From assembly GCF_003263785.1 (NCBI RefSeq), contig NZ_JYJK01000005.1, forward strand, positions 1-38,749: DNA of 38,749 nucleotides, written 5' to 3'. This DNA is from Vibrio variabilis. Its GTDB lineage: Bacteria > Pseudomonadota > Gammaproteobacteria > Enterobacterales > Vibrionaceae. Numbering within the stretch: position 1 is the first letter of the stretch; each line of letters starts with the position of its first letter. The notes beneath the pieces were generated by a model. The model was not told the origin of the DNA. It saw nothing but the letters and a program-made list of their open reading frames with translations, and searched no databases. Shown here piece after piece: positions 1 through 9,630 of the stretch. The position numbers and the translations under genes were made by a program.

Positions 1-324
1 GGCATACCCGTTGATTGCAGCAATTGAGAACGCCCGAAAGTTAGACAGTGCTTCAAACGCTTCTCCAAAGACGCGAGACATGCGGCACGCACTCTCCTTG
101 TCTCCAGCAGCAAACACATTCAAATCCGCTCCTGCGGAGAAAAACTTGCTGCCTTGCCCGGTCATCACCAATGCATAGACCTCTCGGTTTCGATTAAGCT
201 CATCGATAAGCTGTTTGAGTGCGATTAAGCTCTCCGCAGTCCAAGTATTAGCTGGCGGGTTGTCGATGGTAATCGTTGCAACGTGCCCTTCAATCGTATG
301 TGGAATGAGTGTCGATTGTGACAT
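1..324 (-). CDS. Enoyl-CoA hydratase/isomerase, partial (C-terminal part beyond the window)
   Basis: The first 108 codons are visible, starting MSQSTLIPHTIEGHVATITI and reaching AAINGYA at the window edge. This is the N-terminal half of the crotonase fold. The NPPANTW turn, the SAGADL segment that forms part of the CoA and oxyanion pocket, and the AAINGYA strand leading to the glycine-rich second oxyanion loop are all typical. The start ATG lies 30 bases downstream of the acyl-CoA dehydrogenase stop, so it is the next gene in the same leftward operon. In this setting it probably hydrates an unsaturated acyl-CoA from valine or isoleucine breakdown, such as methacrylyl-CoA. The exact substrate cannot be read from half a protein. 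A 3-hydroxyisobutyryl-CoA hydrolase is the main alternative because it shares the fold. Confidence 0.85.
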   Translation of the reverse strand, partial: MSQSTLIPHTIEGHVATITIDNPPANTWTAESLIALKQLIDELNRNREVYALVMTGQGSKFFSAGADLNVFAAGDKESACRMSRVFGEAFEALSNFRAFSIAAINGYA

Positions 325-354
325 AACCCTTCTCCCTTGCTTTGTTGAGCATCT

Positions 355-1509
355 TCATAGTATTGACTCACCGTCACTTAAGGCGCGTCTCGCGATGATC
401 AGCCGCATGATTTCGTTAGTACCCTCTAAAATTTGGTGAACCCGAACATCGCGAAAGTGACGCTCTAACGAATACTCTTTGATATAACCGTAGCCACCAA
501 ATAGCTGCAATACACCATCACACACTTTAAAGCCCACATCGGTAGCAAAACGTTTTGCCATTGCACAATACGTCGTGGCATCCGCATGCCCATGGTCAAG
601 CTTAAACGCCGCTAAGCGAACCATTTGCCGCGCTGCCACCAGCTCCGTCACTAAATCCGCGACGTTGAATTGCAAAGCTTGAAAGCTTGCGAGCGGTTTT
701 CCAAACTGCTTACGCTCTTGCAAATATTGAGTAGCTAAGTTGAGGGCGTGTTGCGCAGTGCCTACCGAACACGTGGCGATATTAATTCGCCCGCCATCCA
801 GCCCTTTCATGGCAAAGGTAAAGCCTTCACCTTCTTGGCCTAAGATTTGTGCCGCTGGCACGACGACGTTATCAAACGTGATGGCTCTGGTGGGTTGGCT
901 GTTCCAGCCCATTTTGGGCTCTTTTCGCCCGTAACTTATGCCCTCGCTCGTTGCATCCAGTACCAAAGCGGAAATACCTTTAGCGCCCAACTCACCGGTT
1001 CGTGCCATGACCACCAGCACCTCAGTCTCACCAGCACCTGAGATAAAGGCCTTAGAACCCGTTAAAATATAGTTGTCACCTTGTTTGACTGCCGTGGTTT
1101 TGAGTGATGCCGCATCGGAGCCCGCACCAGGTTCCGTCAAGCAGTAGGAGCCAAGCCACTCGCCTGTCAGCAGTTTTGGAACGAACTGTTCGCGAGTTTC
1201 ATCATTGGCAAAACTGGCTACCATCCAAGTGACCATGTTGTGAATCGTCATAAAGGCAGTCGTCGACGTGCAGCCCATCGCCAACTGTTCAAAAATAATC
1301 GATGAGTCAAGACGGCTCAGACCCAATCCACCATGCTCTTCACGAGTGTAGAGACTCAGAAAACCCAGCTCGCCCGCCTGTTTAAAGACCTCTTTAGGAA
1401 AGTGGCAATCGGCATCCCAACGACTGGCATTTGGAAGCAGATTATCCATCGCAAACTGCTGAGCCGTATCGGCGAAAGCCCTTTGATCTTCATTGAGTTC
1501 AAAATCCAT
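355..1509 (-). CDS. Acyl-CoA dehydrogenase, probably isobutyryl-CoA or short/branched-chain type
   Basis: This intact 384-residue flavoprotein has the usual length for the family. It oxidises acyl-CoA to 2-enoyl-CoA in the cytoplasm and passes electrons to ETF. Family signatures are visible: YCLTEPGAGSDAASLKT and FISGAGETEVLVVMARTG in the middle FAD and substrate domain, ERKQFGKPLASFQALQF, LFGGYGYIKEYSLERHFRD, and near the end QILEGTNEIMR, whose Glu is the catalytic base in most acyl-CoA dehydrogenases. The start follows a clear AAGGAG Shine-Dalgarno sequence. It sits 48 bases after the mmsA stop. Linkage to MmsA suggests the valine pathway step from isobutyryl-CoA to methacrylyl-CoA (ACAD8-like), which is an inference. 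2-methylbutyryl-CoA is also possible. Confidence 0.88.
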   Translation of the reverse strand: MDFELNEDQRAFADTAQQFAMDNLLPNASRWDADCHFPKEVFKQAGELGFLSLYTREEHGGLGLSRLDSSIIFEQLAMGCTSTTAFMTIHNMVTWMVASFANDETREQFVPKLLTGEWLGSYCLTEPGAGSDAASLKTTAVKQGDNYILTGSKAFISGAGETEVLVVMARTGELGAKGISALVLDATSEGISYGRKEPKMGWNSQPTRAITFDNVVVPAAQILGQEGEGFTFAMKGLDGGRINIATCSVGTAQHALNLATQYLQERKQFGKPLASFQALQFNVADLVTELVAARQMVRLAAFKLDHGHADATTYCAMAKRFATDVGFKVCDGVLQLFGGYGYIKEYSLERHFRDVRVHQILEGTNEIMRLIIARRALSDGESIL

Positions 1510-1557
1510 ATCTTGCTCCTTATTCCTAGTACCTTGTTCCTCGAATAAAGCTCGAGC

Positions 1558-3049
1558 TTAGCGAAGCTGAATGGTTAAATTGGGGCCATCTGGGATATCG
1601 TCGTCGAACCAACGCGCGGTTACCGTTTTAGTCTCGGTATAAAAACGCACAGCTTGCTTACCGTAAGCGTGCAAATCTCCATAGAAACTGCCGCGCCAAC
1701 CTGTGAACGAGAAGAAGGGTAAAGGTACGGGTATTGGTACATTAATACCCACTTGCCCAACTAAGATCTGATGTTGATATTTTCTGGCCGCCGCTCCGCT
1801 CGCGGTAAAAATTGAGGTGCCATTGCCGTAAGGATTAGCATTCACCAGGGCAATAGCGTCATCCAAAGACTCCACTTCAATACACACCAATACTGGCCCG
1901 AAGATCTCTTGCTGGTAGATCTCCATATCGGTGTTAACCCCGCTAAACAAAGTAGGGCCTAGCCAGTTGCCTTGAGGAGCACCTTCAACCACATATTCTG
2001 AGCCATCAAGTAAGCAGTTGGCGCCTTGTTTCTTGCCTGATTCAATCAAATTAACTACTCGCAGTTTGGCTTGCTGACTGATTAACGGCCCATATGCGGC
2101 CTCAGGATCATCCCAAAGTCCCGGCTTCACTTTCGCCATTTCAGCAGCAAGCTCTGCAATCCACTCTTTGGCACTACCGACAAACACAGCTACAGATATC
2201 GCCATACAACGTTGTCCAGCAGCACCAACAGAGGCCCCAACCAAGTTATTGATGACCTGAGCTTTGTTTGCATCTGGCATCACTACCATGTGGTTTTTTG
2301 CACCGGCAAACGCTTGTACTCGCTTGTGATTAGTGGTGGCTGTTTGATAGATGTATTGAGCAGTAGGGACTGAACCCACAAATGAGACCGCTCGAATCGC
2401 CTGATGAGAGAGTAAAAAATCAACTTGCGCTTTACCACCATGTACGACTTGCAGAAGACTTGGCGGCGCACCCGCTTCATGAAAAAGCTCCGCTAAACGG
2501 ACAGCTGTGAGCGGAACTTGTTCAGACGGTTTGAGAATAAAGGCATTACCCGCGGCAATAGCGATGGGAAACATCCATAAAGGGATCATCGCAGGAAAAT
2601 TGAATGGAGTGATGCCGCAGCACACACCGAGGGCTGAATTAACGAGTAGCTATCAATGTCCGTCGCGACGTTTTCTACCGTTTCCCCATCATGTTGCTGG
2701 CGATGTTGGCGGCTTGTTCTACCACCTCTATTCCACGCCATACATCCCCTTTCGCATCGGCTAAGGTTTTTCCTGTTTCTTTTGACAATAAGGTGGCTAT
2801 TTCGTCGTGCCGCTTTTTAAGTAGGTGCTGGTATCGGAGCATCAAACGGGCACGTTCTGATATCGCGATCTCTTTCCAGTGCATTTGAGCATTTAGCGCC
2901 TGTTCTATTGCGTCTTGTATTTCATTTGTTGGCGTCATCGGTACCATGCCAAGCAAATCATTGTTGGCAGGATTAGTCACATCTATCCATTCGTTCGCCT
3001 GTGATACAACAGCGTTACCATCGATGAAATTAGCTATTTTGTTCATCAT
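1558..3049 (-). CDS. mmsA: Methylmalonate-semialdehyde dehydrogenase (acylating), frame broken by two single-base losses
   Basis: The CoA-dependent aldehyde dehydrogenase of valine catabolism converts methylmalonate semialdehyde to propionyl-CoA and CO2. [20 protein letters not shown] and the active-site segment [11 protein letters not shown], with the nucleophilic Cys, identify the MmsA branch. The start ATG at 3049 follows a strong AGGTAGGGGGATCA ribosome site and gives [12 protein letters not shown]. The N-terminal part stops early after NIASNMMG. Adding one C to the run at 2684-2687 and one G to the run at 2631-2633 (plus-strand bases) restores [20 protein letters not shown] and then [14 protein letters not shown]. 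The restored length is 497 residues, normal for MmsA. The start overlaps the thiolase end by 20 bases. Sequencing error is the likelier reading of the breaks. Confidence 0.88.
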
Positions 3050-4297
3050 TGATCCCCCTACCTTTATGACTGCCATTTCCAACTGGCGATACCTCGATCG
3101 CGACAGCGGTGGCCTCACCCCCACCAATGCATAATGTCGCGATTCCTTTCAGCGGTTCGCTGCCGGTACACTTCGCTGCACGTATACGCAATGCATGTAT
3201 CAAGGTCACCAATATCCTCGCGCCGCTGGCTCCTATCGGGTGTCCTAGTGCACAAGCCCCGCCGTTCACGTTGACCTTTGCTTCATCTAAGCCAAGCGCA
3301 TCAATGGCAATCTGAGTCACCACCGCGAACGCCTCGTTGATTTCCCACAAATCGACGTCGCCGCTTTGCCATTGAAGCCTATCGAGCAGTTTTTGAACTG
3401 CATCGACAGGTGCCAAGGTAAACTCTGAAGGTTGGCGCGCAGACGTTGTGAATCCTTTGATCACAGCCAGCGGTACAACTCCTAGCTCTAGCGCCTTGGC
3501 TTCGCTCATCAACACAAGAGCTGCAGCACCATCCGAAATCGCACTAGAATTCGCCGCCGTGATGGATCCATTGACTTCAAAAGCAGGTTTAAGCGCAGGA
3601 ATTTTCTCTAGTTTGATGGTTTTGGGCAGTTCATCTTCATCAACGGAGTGTCCATCTATTGAGGGAACGCTACAAATCTCAGATTGGAAAAGATGATTCT
3701 CGACGGCATGTTTAGCTCGAGTCGCAGAGCAAGTTGCCCAGCTGTCCATCTGCTCGCGACTGTAACCGAGCTTGTCTGCGGTTCTCTGTCCAAACACGCC
3801 CATAAGCTCCCCTTCATAAGCGTCTTGCAAGCCGTCCGTAAACATATGGTCTTGAGTTTGATGATGCCCAATTCGCAGCCCTGAACGAGCCCCACTAAGT
3901 AAGTAAGGCGCATTGCTCATACTCTCCATTCCACCCGCTATCACGCAATCAGCCTCTCCTGCTTGTATTTGAGTGGTTGCAAGCATCACGCTTTCATCCC
4001 TGAGCCACACACTTTATTAACCGTTGTACAAGGCGTATGGTTGTCTAAACCAGCCCCAATTGCTGCTTGCCGCGCGGGCGCTTGTCCTAGGCCTGCGCTA
4101 AGCACACAGCCCATCAATACCTCATCCACCAAACTGGATGTCATACCAACAGCGTCAATCGCATCCGCAATCGCAATACTGCCCAGCTCAGTTGCACTCA
4201 AGTGGGAAAGCGCTCCCTGAAATTTGCCCATAGGCGTACGCTTCGCTGCCACAATGCACACGGCGTTTTGACCTCTGGCTTGCTGCACTCGTTCCAT
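3030..4297 (-). CDS. Acetyl-CoA acetyltransferase family thiolase, frame broken by one single-base loss
   Basis: This degradative thiolase cleaves or forms 3-ketoacyl-CoA, and in this operon probably acts in isoleucine or leucine breakdown. Visible signatures are [11 protein letters not shown] with the acyl-accepting Cys, the [13 protein letters not shown] loop, [20 protein letters not shown] with the catalytic His, and [13 protein letters not shown] with the second active Cys. The reading frame breaks directly after CGSGMKA. One added base near 3989-3991 restores [18 protein letters not shown]. The restored length is about 422 residues, longer than the usual ~395. The last ~18 residues ([12 protein letters not shown] onward) run over the mmsA ribosome site and look unlike a thiolase end, so the true stop may be slightly earlier. 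The start at 4297 was chosen because homology to the family begins 14 residues later. It is the first gene of the leftward operon. Confidence 0.85.
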
Positions 4298-4361
4298 CTT
4301 TGCTCTCCACCTTGGAACTCGACGTGTTGGAGTTCTCAACGATTCACTTGACGTTTTAGTA

Positions 4362-4392
4362 AGCATAGCACTAACATTTACGTAAACGTTAA
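4362..4392 (-). promoter_or_regulatory. MerR-type promoter and LiuR operator candidate for the thiolase-mmsA operon
   Basis: Read on the minus strand there is a -35 hexamer TTAACG (4392-4387), a 19-base spacer, and a -10 hexamer TATGCT (4367-4362). The spacer overlaps the 18-bp near-perfect palindrome AACATTTACGTAAACGTT at 4373-4390, whose half-sites match at 8 of 9 positions. An over-long 19-bp spacer carrying a palindrome is the known layout of promoters controlled by MerR-family regulators, and a MerR-family gene starts 120 bases away. That LiuR binds here is an inference. A weaker plus-strand pair (TTTACG at 4377, TTTAAA at 4401, spacing 18) could serve liuR itself. Confidence 0.6.
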
Positions 4393-4470
4393 GAAACAGA
4401 TTTAAAACCTGGCTCAATAATCACAGCGATTGTGAACAACAGTGGTTGAGCATGTATGGATTAAGACCCC

Positions 4471-4484
4471 AGAACCTAGAACCT
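4471..4484. repeat. Tandem 7-mer AGAACCT x2 upstream of liuR
   Basis: Two perfect copies of AGAACCT stand head to tail and are followed by a degenerate AAAAC. They sit just upstream of the liuR ribosome site. A degenerate relative in the opposite orientation (TTCCTAGTACCTTGTTCCT) lies at 1523-1541 in front of the acyl-CoA dehydrogenase. Short tandem repeats of this kind are, to my recollection, common in Vibrio intergenic DNA. Their function is unknown to me. Confidence 0.5.
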
Positions 4485-4511
4485 AAAACAAAGAACGCGG
4501 AGAGTTGTAAC

Positions 4512-4882
4512 GTGGACACCTATAAGATCAGTGAACTGGCAAAAGAATTTGATATCACCACAAGAAGTATCCGCTTTTACGAAGATGAGGGCTGATCCAG
4601 CCAGAACGAAAAGGCACCATGCGCGTTTATCAGCGTCGCGACAAAATACGTTTAAAACTCATTCTACGCGGGAAACGCCTCGGTTTTTCTCTAGCGGAGA
4701 TCCGGGAACTGTTCGAGCTGTACGATACCCATCAAGAAGATGACCAGTTAACCAAAATGCTGAAAATCATTGATGAGAAGGAAGCCGTACTCAAACGCCA
4801 GCTCGACGACATCAATACACTACTGGAAGACTTAACAACGGCGCGTGAACGCTGTGAGGCTGCGCTCGCTAAAGCGAAATAG
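4512..4882 (+). CDS. liuR: MerR-family regulator of branched-chain amino acid degradation, frame broken by one single-base loss
   Basis: This transcription factor has an N-terminal MerR winged helix, starting VDTYKISELAKEFDITTRSI and continuing RFYEDEGLIQPERKGTMRVY once repaired. A C-terminal coiled coil follows (KMLKIIDEKEAVLKRQLDDI and ALLED-like heptads to the end). The GTG start at 4512 follows GGAGAG at a suitable distance. The frame stops at RFYEDEG because GGG at 4589-4591 lacks one G. GGGG restores EDEGLIQPERKG, a textbook MerR sequence, and a 123-residue protein. In Vibrio, Shewanella and Pseudomonas LiuR controls the liu genes. Its position beside liuA and divergent from the thiolase operon fits that role. 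Read literally, only a truncated protein would be made. Confidence 0.85.
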
Positions 4883-4946
4883 CACTGTTAGTACCCTAAG
4901 TTGAGAGCACTCAAAGTTAAGTCCATGTCCAGTATGAGGAGGAACC

Positions 4947-6116
4947 ATGTTCACTCATTATCGCGCCATGGACTTTGGCTTGGACGAATCCATCAATTTA
5001 CTTCGTGACCATGTAAGTGCGTTTGCTCGTGAATGCATCGCCCCAATTGCTGGCGACATTGACCGCGAGAACGCATTTCCCAACTCACTATGGCCGAAAC
5101 TCGGTGAGATGGGTCTCCTTGGCGTGACAGTGAGCGAGCAATACGGCGGCGCTGATATGGGTTATTTGGCTCATGTAATCGCGCTTGAAGAAATTAGCCG
5201 AGCATCCGCCTCCGTGGCTCTCTCCTATGGCGCACATTCCAATCTCTGTGTGAATCAAATTTTCCGAAACGGTAGTCAGGCACAAAAAGAGAAGTATCTT
5301 CCTAAACTGGTTGATGGCTCCTACGTCGGTGCACTTGCCATGAGTGAAGCCAATGCGGGTTCAGATGTCATCAGTATGCAGCTTAGAGCCGAACGCCGTG
5401 AAGACCACTTCATTCTGAATGGCAGCAAAATGTGGATCACCAACGGTCCGGATGCCGATGTATTGGTTGTCTACGCGAAAACCGATCCCAATGCAGCTCA
5501 ACACGGTATTACCGCCTTCATCATTGAGCAACAGTTTGATGGATTTAGCCATGCGCAGAAGCTGGATAAGCTCGGTATGCGTGGCTCAAATACCTGCGAA
5601 CTGGTTTTCCAAGATTGCCAAGTGCCCATTGAGAACGTGTTAGGTGAAGTCAATCGCGGTGTTGAAGTATTGATGAGTGGCCTCGACTACGAGCGTGTTG
5701 TACTCGCGGCGGGTCCACTAGGGATCATGCAAGCGTGCCTAGATTTGGTGGTTCCTTATGTTCATGAGCGTAAGCAATTCGGAAAAGCCATTGGCCAGTT
5801 TCAGCTAGTTCAAGCCAAGCTCGCTGATATGTATACGCGCTGTAACGCTGCGCGCGCTTACCTTTATGCTGTTGCTAGTGCTTGCGATAGAGGCGATGTG
5901 ACGCGCAAAGACTCGGCGGGGGTTATTCTCTACACCGCAGAGCTCGCCACGCAAATGGCGCTCGATGCGATTCAGCTCCTTGGCGGAAATGGCTACATCA
6001 ATGACTTCCCTGCCGGTCGTCTACTGAGAGATGCCAAGCTCTACGAAATTGGTGCGGGTACCTCGGAAATACGCCGCATGCTCATTGGCCGTGAACTGTT
6101 TGACGAGTCGATGTAA
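4947..6116 (+). CDS. liuA: Isovaleryl-CoA dehydrogenase
   Basis: This intact 389-residue acyl-CoA dehydrogenase oxidises isovaleryl-CoA to 3-methylcrotonyl-CoA in leucine breakdown. The decisive segment is [18 protein letters not shown]. Isovaleryl-CoA dehydrogenases carry the catalytic Glu here, in the DYER context, and not near the C-terminus. Other family blocks are [80 protein letters not shown] and the end block [18 protein letters not shown]. The start follows an AGGAGGAACC ribosome site. It lies 64 bases after liuR and 9 bases before liuB, so it heads the liu structural genes. The reading frame is unbroken, unlike both neighbours. Confidence 0.95.
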   Translation: MFTHYRAMDFGLDESINLLRDHVSAFARECIAPIAGDIDRENAFPNSLWPKLGEMGLLGVTVSEQYGGADMGYLAHVIALEEISRASASVALSYGAHSNLCVNQIFRNGSQAQKEKYLPKLVDGSYVGALAMSEANAGSDVISMQLRAERREDHFILNGSKMWITNGPDADVLVVYAKTDPNAAQHGITAFIIEQQFDGFSHAQKLDKLGMRGSNTCELVFQDCQVPIENVLGEVNRGVEVLMSGLDYERVVLAAGPLGIMQACLDLVVPYVHERKQFGKAIGQFQLVQAKLADMYTRCNAARAYLYAVASACDRGDVTRKDSAGVILYTAELATQMALDAIQLLGGNGYINDFPAGRLLRDAKLYEIGAGTSEIRRMLIGRELFDESM

Positions 6117-6125
6117 GGAGCGCTT

Positions 6126-7741
6126 ATGCCACAAATCATCACTAAGATTAAACGCGACTCTGAGCTCTATCGTGACAACATGCAGGCCATGAGCACGCTT
6201 GTCGAAGAGATGGAAACGAGAGTAACAGAAATCAAACAAGGTGGTGGAGTAAAGGCCATCGAGCGTCAAAGGGCAAAAGGCAAACTTCCCGTTCGTGAAC
6301 GTATCACTACCCTGCTCGATCAAGATTCCGCGTTTCTCGAAATCGGCCAATTTGCCGCATGGGAAGTTTACGATGAAGCGATTCCGTGCGCTGGCGTTGT
6401 CGCTGGGATAGGCAAAATCAGCGGTATACTTTGCATGGTGATCGCTAACGATCCTTCCGTCAAAGGCGGTACTTATTATCCATTGACGGTGAAAAAGCAC
6501 CTGAGAGCTCAAGAGATAGCCGCTAAATGCCAACTGCCCTGTGTCTATTTGGTCGACTCTGGCGGTGCTAACCTTCCTCATCAAGCTGAAGTGTTTCCTG
6601 ATAAGGAGCACTTTGGGCGTATCTTCTTTAACCAAGCACGTATGTCAGCCAAAGGTATTCCTCAAATCGCCGTTGTGCTCGGACTTTGCACTGCCGGCGG
6701 CGCTTATGTTCCTGCTATGGCGGATGTCGCCATTATGGTCAAACAGCAAAGCACTATCTTTCTAGCAGGCCCCCATTGGTTAGGGCTGCGACAGGCGAAC
6801 AAGTGTCAGAAGAAGCCCTTGGTGGCGCCGATGTACACTGTAAGAAGTCCGGTGTTGCTGATTACTATGCAGATAATGAACATCAAGCGCTCGAGATGGC
6901 GAGACAAGCTATCGCGAATACCGGTCAGCTGTCTCCATCGCAAGATACATCGCAAGATAGACACCAAGCGACGTTACCGAAATACGATGCTGAAGAACTG
7001 TATGGCATCGTCAATCGAGATTTGCGTCTTTCGTTTGATGTTCGCGAGGTGATCGCAAGGCTTATTGACGACTCAGATTTTGATGAATTCAAGGCATTGT
7101 TTGGTACTACGCTTGTTTGCGGGTTTGCGCGAATTGACGGGCAGCTTATTGGTATCGTCGCCAACAACGGTATTTTGTTTTCAGAGTCAGCACAAAAAGG
7201 CGCGCACTTTGTTGAGCTGTGCGCGAAACGAAAGATCCCGCTGCTTTTTTTGCAAAACATCACTGGGTTTATGGTGGGCAAACAAGCTGAAGAAGGAGGC
7301 ATTGCTAAGCATGGAGCCAAGTTAGTTATGGCCGTGTCCTGCGCGGATGTTCCCAAGTTCACCGTCATTATTGGTGGCTCCTATGGTGCTGGCAACTATG
7401 GCATGTGCGGCCGAGCTTACGATCCCACCATGATATGGATTTGGCCGAATGCACGCATCTCGGTAATGGGTGGCATGCAAGCGGCTAATGTATTGGCTCA
7501 AGTGAAACACGATATTAAGCAGCGTCAGGGGCTTCAATGGGAGCCTGCGCAAGAGCAGGCATTCAAACAAGGCATCATTGATAATTATGAACGTGAAGGC
7601 AGCCCCTACTACGCCAGCGCGAGACTTTGGGACGATGGCATTATTGACCCAAAAGAGACGCGTCATGTTCTCAGCCAAGCACTAAACGCCGCGTTGAACG
7701 CACCTATACCAGACAGCGAGTTTGGTATTTTCAGAATGTGA
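6126..7741 (+). CDS. liuB: Methylcrotonyl-CoA carboxylase beta (carboxyltransferase) subunit, frame broken by one single-base loss
   Basis: This is the carboxyltransferase half of 3-methylcrotonyl-CoA carboxylase, which moves CO2 from biotin to 3-methylcrotonyl-CoA. Visible family blocks are [64 protein letters not shown] and, after the break, [38 protein letters not shown] and [19 protein letters not shown]. The frame is lost after IFLAGP, where the C run at 6770-6774 has five bases. A sixth C gives [20 protein letters not shown] and a 538-residue protein of normal length. The enzyme needs a biotin-bearing alpha subunit (LiuD), and no such gene is present here. RBS GTAAGGAGCGCTT precedes the ATG. 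Confidence 0.92.
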
Positions 7742-7750
7742 GGCAGCACG

Positions 7751-8547
7751 ATGAGCGAACAGCTAATAGTAGAAATGACTAACTTGGGCATAGCTCAATA
7801 ACACTCAATCGCCCGGAAAAAGGGAACGCGTTTTCATCCAAGACCATTCAAGCGTTGATCGGCGCATTGCATTCGATCAAAGAAAATGAGTCTGTGCGCT
7901 GCCTAGTGCTCAGAGGCAAAGGCAAACACTTCTCTACAGGCGCTGATCTTAATTGGATGAAGTCAATGGCCGAGTGTAGTTATGAGGACAACCTTGCCGA
8001 CGCTGAGCAGCTTGCGCTATTGATGTCTAAGCTTGATGAACTGCCGATTCCAACCATAGCTGCGGTACAAGGGTGTGCTTTTGGTGGGGCATTAGGCCTT
8101 ATTTGCTGCTGCGACATTGTTATTGCTGAGCCTTCAAGTGTCGCCTGTTTCAGTGAAGTAAAACTTGGCTTAGTCCCCGCAACCATCGCGCCTTATGCTA
8201 TCCGCGCGATTGGCGCGAGAGCTGCCCGTCGCTATATGTTAAGCGCAGAAAAGATATCCGCTCACACCGCTTTAGAGTTGGGACTTTACCATCAACTCTG
8301 TCATCCTAATGAGCTAGAGCACACCCTAGTTCAGCTCATCAACAGCGTACTTGCTAACAGCCCGAATGCCATTCGTGACACTAAGGCGCTGATCCGGCAA
8401 TGTACCAATGCGATTGATCCGTCTCTTATTCACCAAACCGCGACGGTGATAGCGAATGCGCGCGTCTCAGCCCAAGGTCAACATGGTCTCAATGCCTTTT
8501 TTGACAAAGTACCGCCTGATTGGAGTGCTAAGGTAGATGAATCATGA
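7751..8547 (+). CDS. liuC: Methylglutaconyl-CoA hydratase, frame broken near the N-terminus by one single-base loss
   Basis: This crotonase-family enzyme hydrates 3-methylglutaconyl-CoA to HMG-CoA in leucine breakdown. The ATG at 7751 begins MSEQLIVEMTNLGIAQ and then meets a stop. One A added at 7797-7798 restores ITLNRPEKGNAFSSKTIQAL, the classical hydratase N-terminus, and a 265-residue protein. Downstream are FSTGADLNWM (first oxyanion loop region), AAVQGCAFGGALGLICCCDI (second loop) and SEVKLGLVPATIAPYAIRAI. Without the repair, translation could only begin internally and would lack the first beta-hairpin. It starts 9 bases after liuB. Its stop overlaps the ATG of a 7-codon reading frame where liuD would be expected. 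Confidence 0.88.
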
Positions 8548-8567
8548 GTAAGGTAGGTGAACCATGA
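8529..8567 (+). repeat. 20-bp-period tandem repeat / 7-codon ORF at the missing liuD position
   Basis: TAAGGTAGATGAATCATGA (8529-8547) is followed with a 20-base period by TAAGGTAGGTGAACCATGA (8549-8567), matching at 17 of 19 positions. Each copy supplies a ribosome site plus an ATG. Between them lies a complete small frame at 8544-8567, ATG to TGA, encoding MSKVGEP. Its ATG overlaps the liuC stop and its stop overlaps the liuE ATG, both as ATGA. This is either the scar of an in-frame loss of liuD or a tandem duplication of the liuE ribosome site. I do not claim the heptapeptide is functional. Confidence 0.6.
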
Positions 8568-9460
8568 AAATGACGCTGCCAGAGTCCGTTAACATTGTCG
8601 AAGTTGGCGCAAGAGATGGGCTTCAAAATGAACCCAAAGTCTCGCTTGAAACTAAGGTCGCTCTTGTTAATTCGCTATCACAAACTGGCCTTCGCTATAT
8701 CGAGACTGGTGCCTTTGTCTCGCCCAAGCGCGTCCCGCAAATGGCAGATTCAGATAAAGTGTTCCAAAACATTCAACGTAAGCCTGGTATCATCTATTCT
8801 GCTCTCACCCCCAATGTTAGAGGGTTAGAAGCAGCGATAGAGGCCAAGGCGGATGAAGTTGCGGTATTCGCCTCTGCCTCAGAGTCCTTTAGCCAAAATA
8901 ACATTCATTGCTCTATCGCCGAGAGCTTGGCGCGTTTTGAACCTGTCATCGCGCTAGCCAAGCAGCATAATATCAAAGTGCGCGGCTATCTCTCTTGTGT
9001 GGCCGATTGCCCTTATGAAGGTGCAACCTCCCCCAAAATGGTCGCCGATATTGCCAAGGCCATGTACGACATGGGCTGCTACCAAATATCGCTAGGTGAT
9101 ACCATTGGATCAGGCACGCCGCTACGTATAGCGACCATGATAGAAGCCGTTGCTACTCAACTCTCTCTCTCTGATCTCGCCGTTCATTTTCACGACACCT
9201 ATGGCCAAGCCCTTGCGAATATCTATCAGGCGTTGACGATGGGAATTAACACCATTGATAGCAGCGTTGCAGGATTAGGAGGCTGCCCCTATGCACCGGG
9301 TGCCAGTGGCAATGTTGCGACGGAAGATGTGATATATCTTTGCCATGGATTAAGCATCGATACAGGCATTAATTTAAGCAAACTAATCCATACTGCAAAA
9401 GCTATTTGCAAAACACTCAACAAAGCGCCTCAATCCAAAGTAACACTGTCATTAAAATAG
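8564..9460 (+). CDS. liuE: Hydroxymethylglutaryl-CoA lyase
   Basis: This intact 298-residue TIM-barrel lyase cleaves HMG-CoA into acetoacetate and acetyl-CoA, the last step of leucine breakdown. Visible landmarks are VEVGARDGLQNEPKV with the metal-binding Asp and substrate Arg, YIETGAFVSPKRVPQMADS, ISLGDTIGSGTP, AVHFHDTYGQALAN with the metal-ligand His pair, and GLGGCPYAPGASGNVATED with the catalytic Cys. The start MKMTLPESVNIVEVGARDG follows AGGTAGGTGAACC. It directly follows the short frame that replaces liuD and closes the liu gene set. No clear hairpin terminator is seen downstream before the AT-rich gap. Confidence 0.95.
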   Translation: MKMTLPESVNIVEVGARDGLQNEPKVSLETKVALVNSLSQTGLRYIETGAFVSPKRVPQMADSDKVFQNIQRKPGIIYSALTPNVRGLEAAIEAKADEVAVFASASESFSQNNIHCSIAESLARFEPVIALAKQHNIKVRGYLSCVADCPYEGATSPKMVADIAKAMYDMGCYQISLGDTIGSGTPLRIATMIEAVATQLSLSDLAVHFHDTYGQALANIYQALTMGINTIDSSVAGLGGCPYAPGASGNVATEDVIYLCHGLSIDTGINLSKLIHTAKAICKTLNKAPQSKVTLSLK

Positions 9461-9630
9461 AGCATAAACACCATTAAACTTACCATAAAACAATCAGCAC
9501 TAATATTAATACACTCAATTAAAGCCTCTGATTAATATACTTATATTGTTTTCTAAAAAGACTTAGAAAAACATATTACTTTTGGATAAGTTGCACTACA
9601 CTAGACTCATCATAACTTATGAGGTTGTTT
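9461..9630. other. AT-rich intergenic region between the liu genes and the eCIS locus
   Basis: The 170 bases are clearly more AT-rich than the flanking genes and hold no convincing ORF, RNA gene or hairpin. They must contain the upstream regulatory DNA of the first eCIS gene. The best sigma70-like match (TTAAAG, 17 bases, TATATT, ending near 9547) is weak, and I do not call it. The composition change marks the edge of the eCIS region. Confidence 0.45.
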
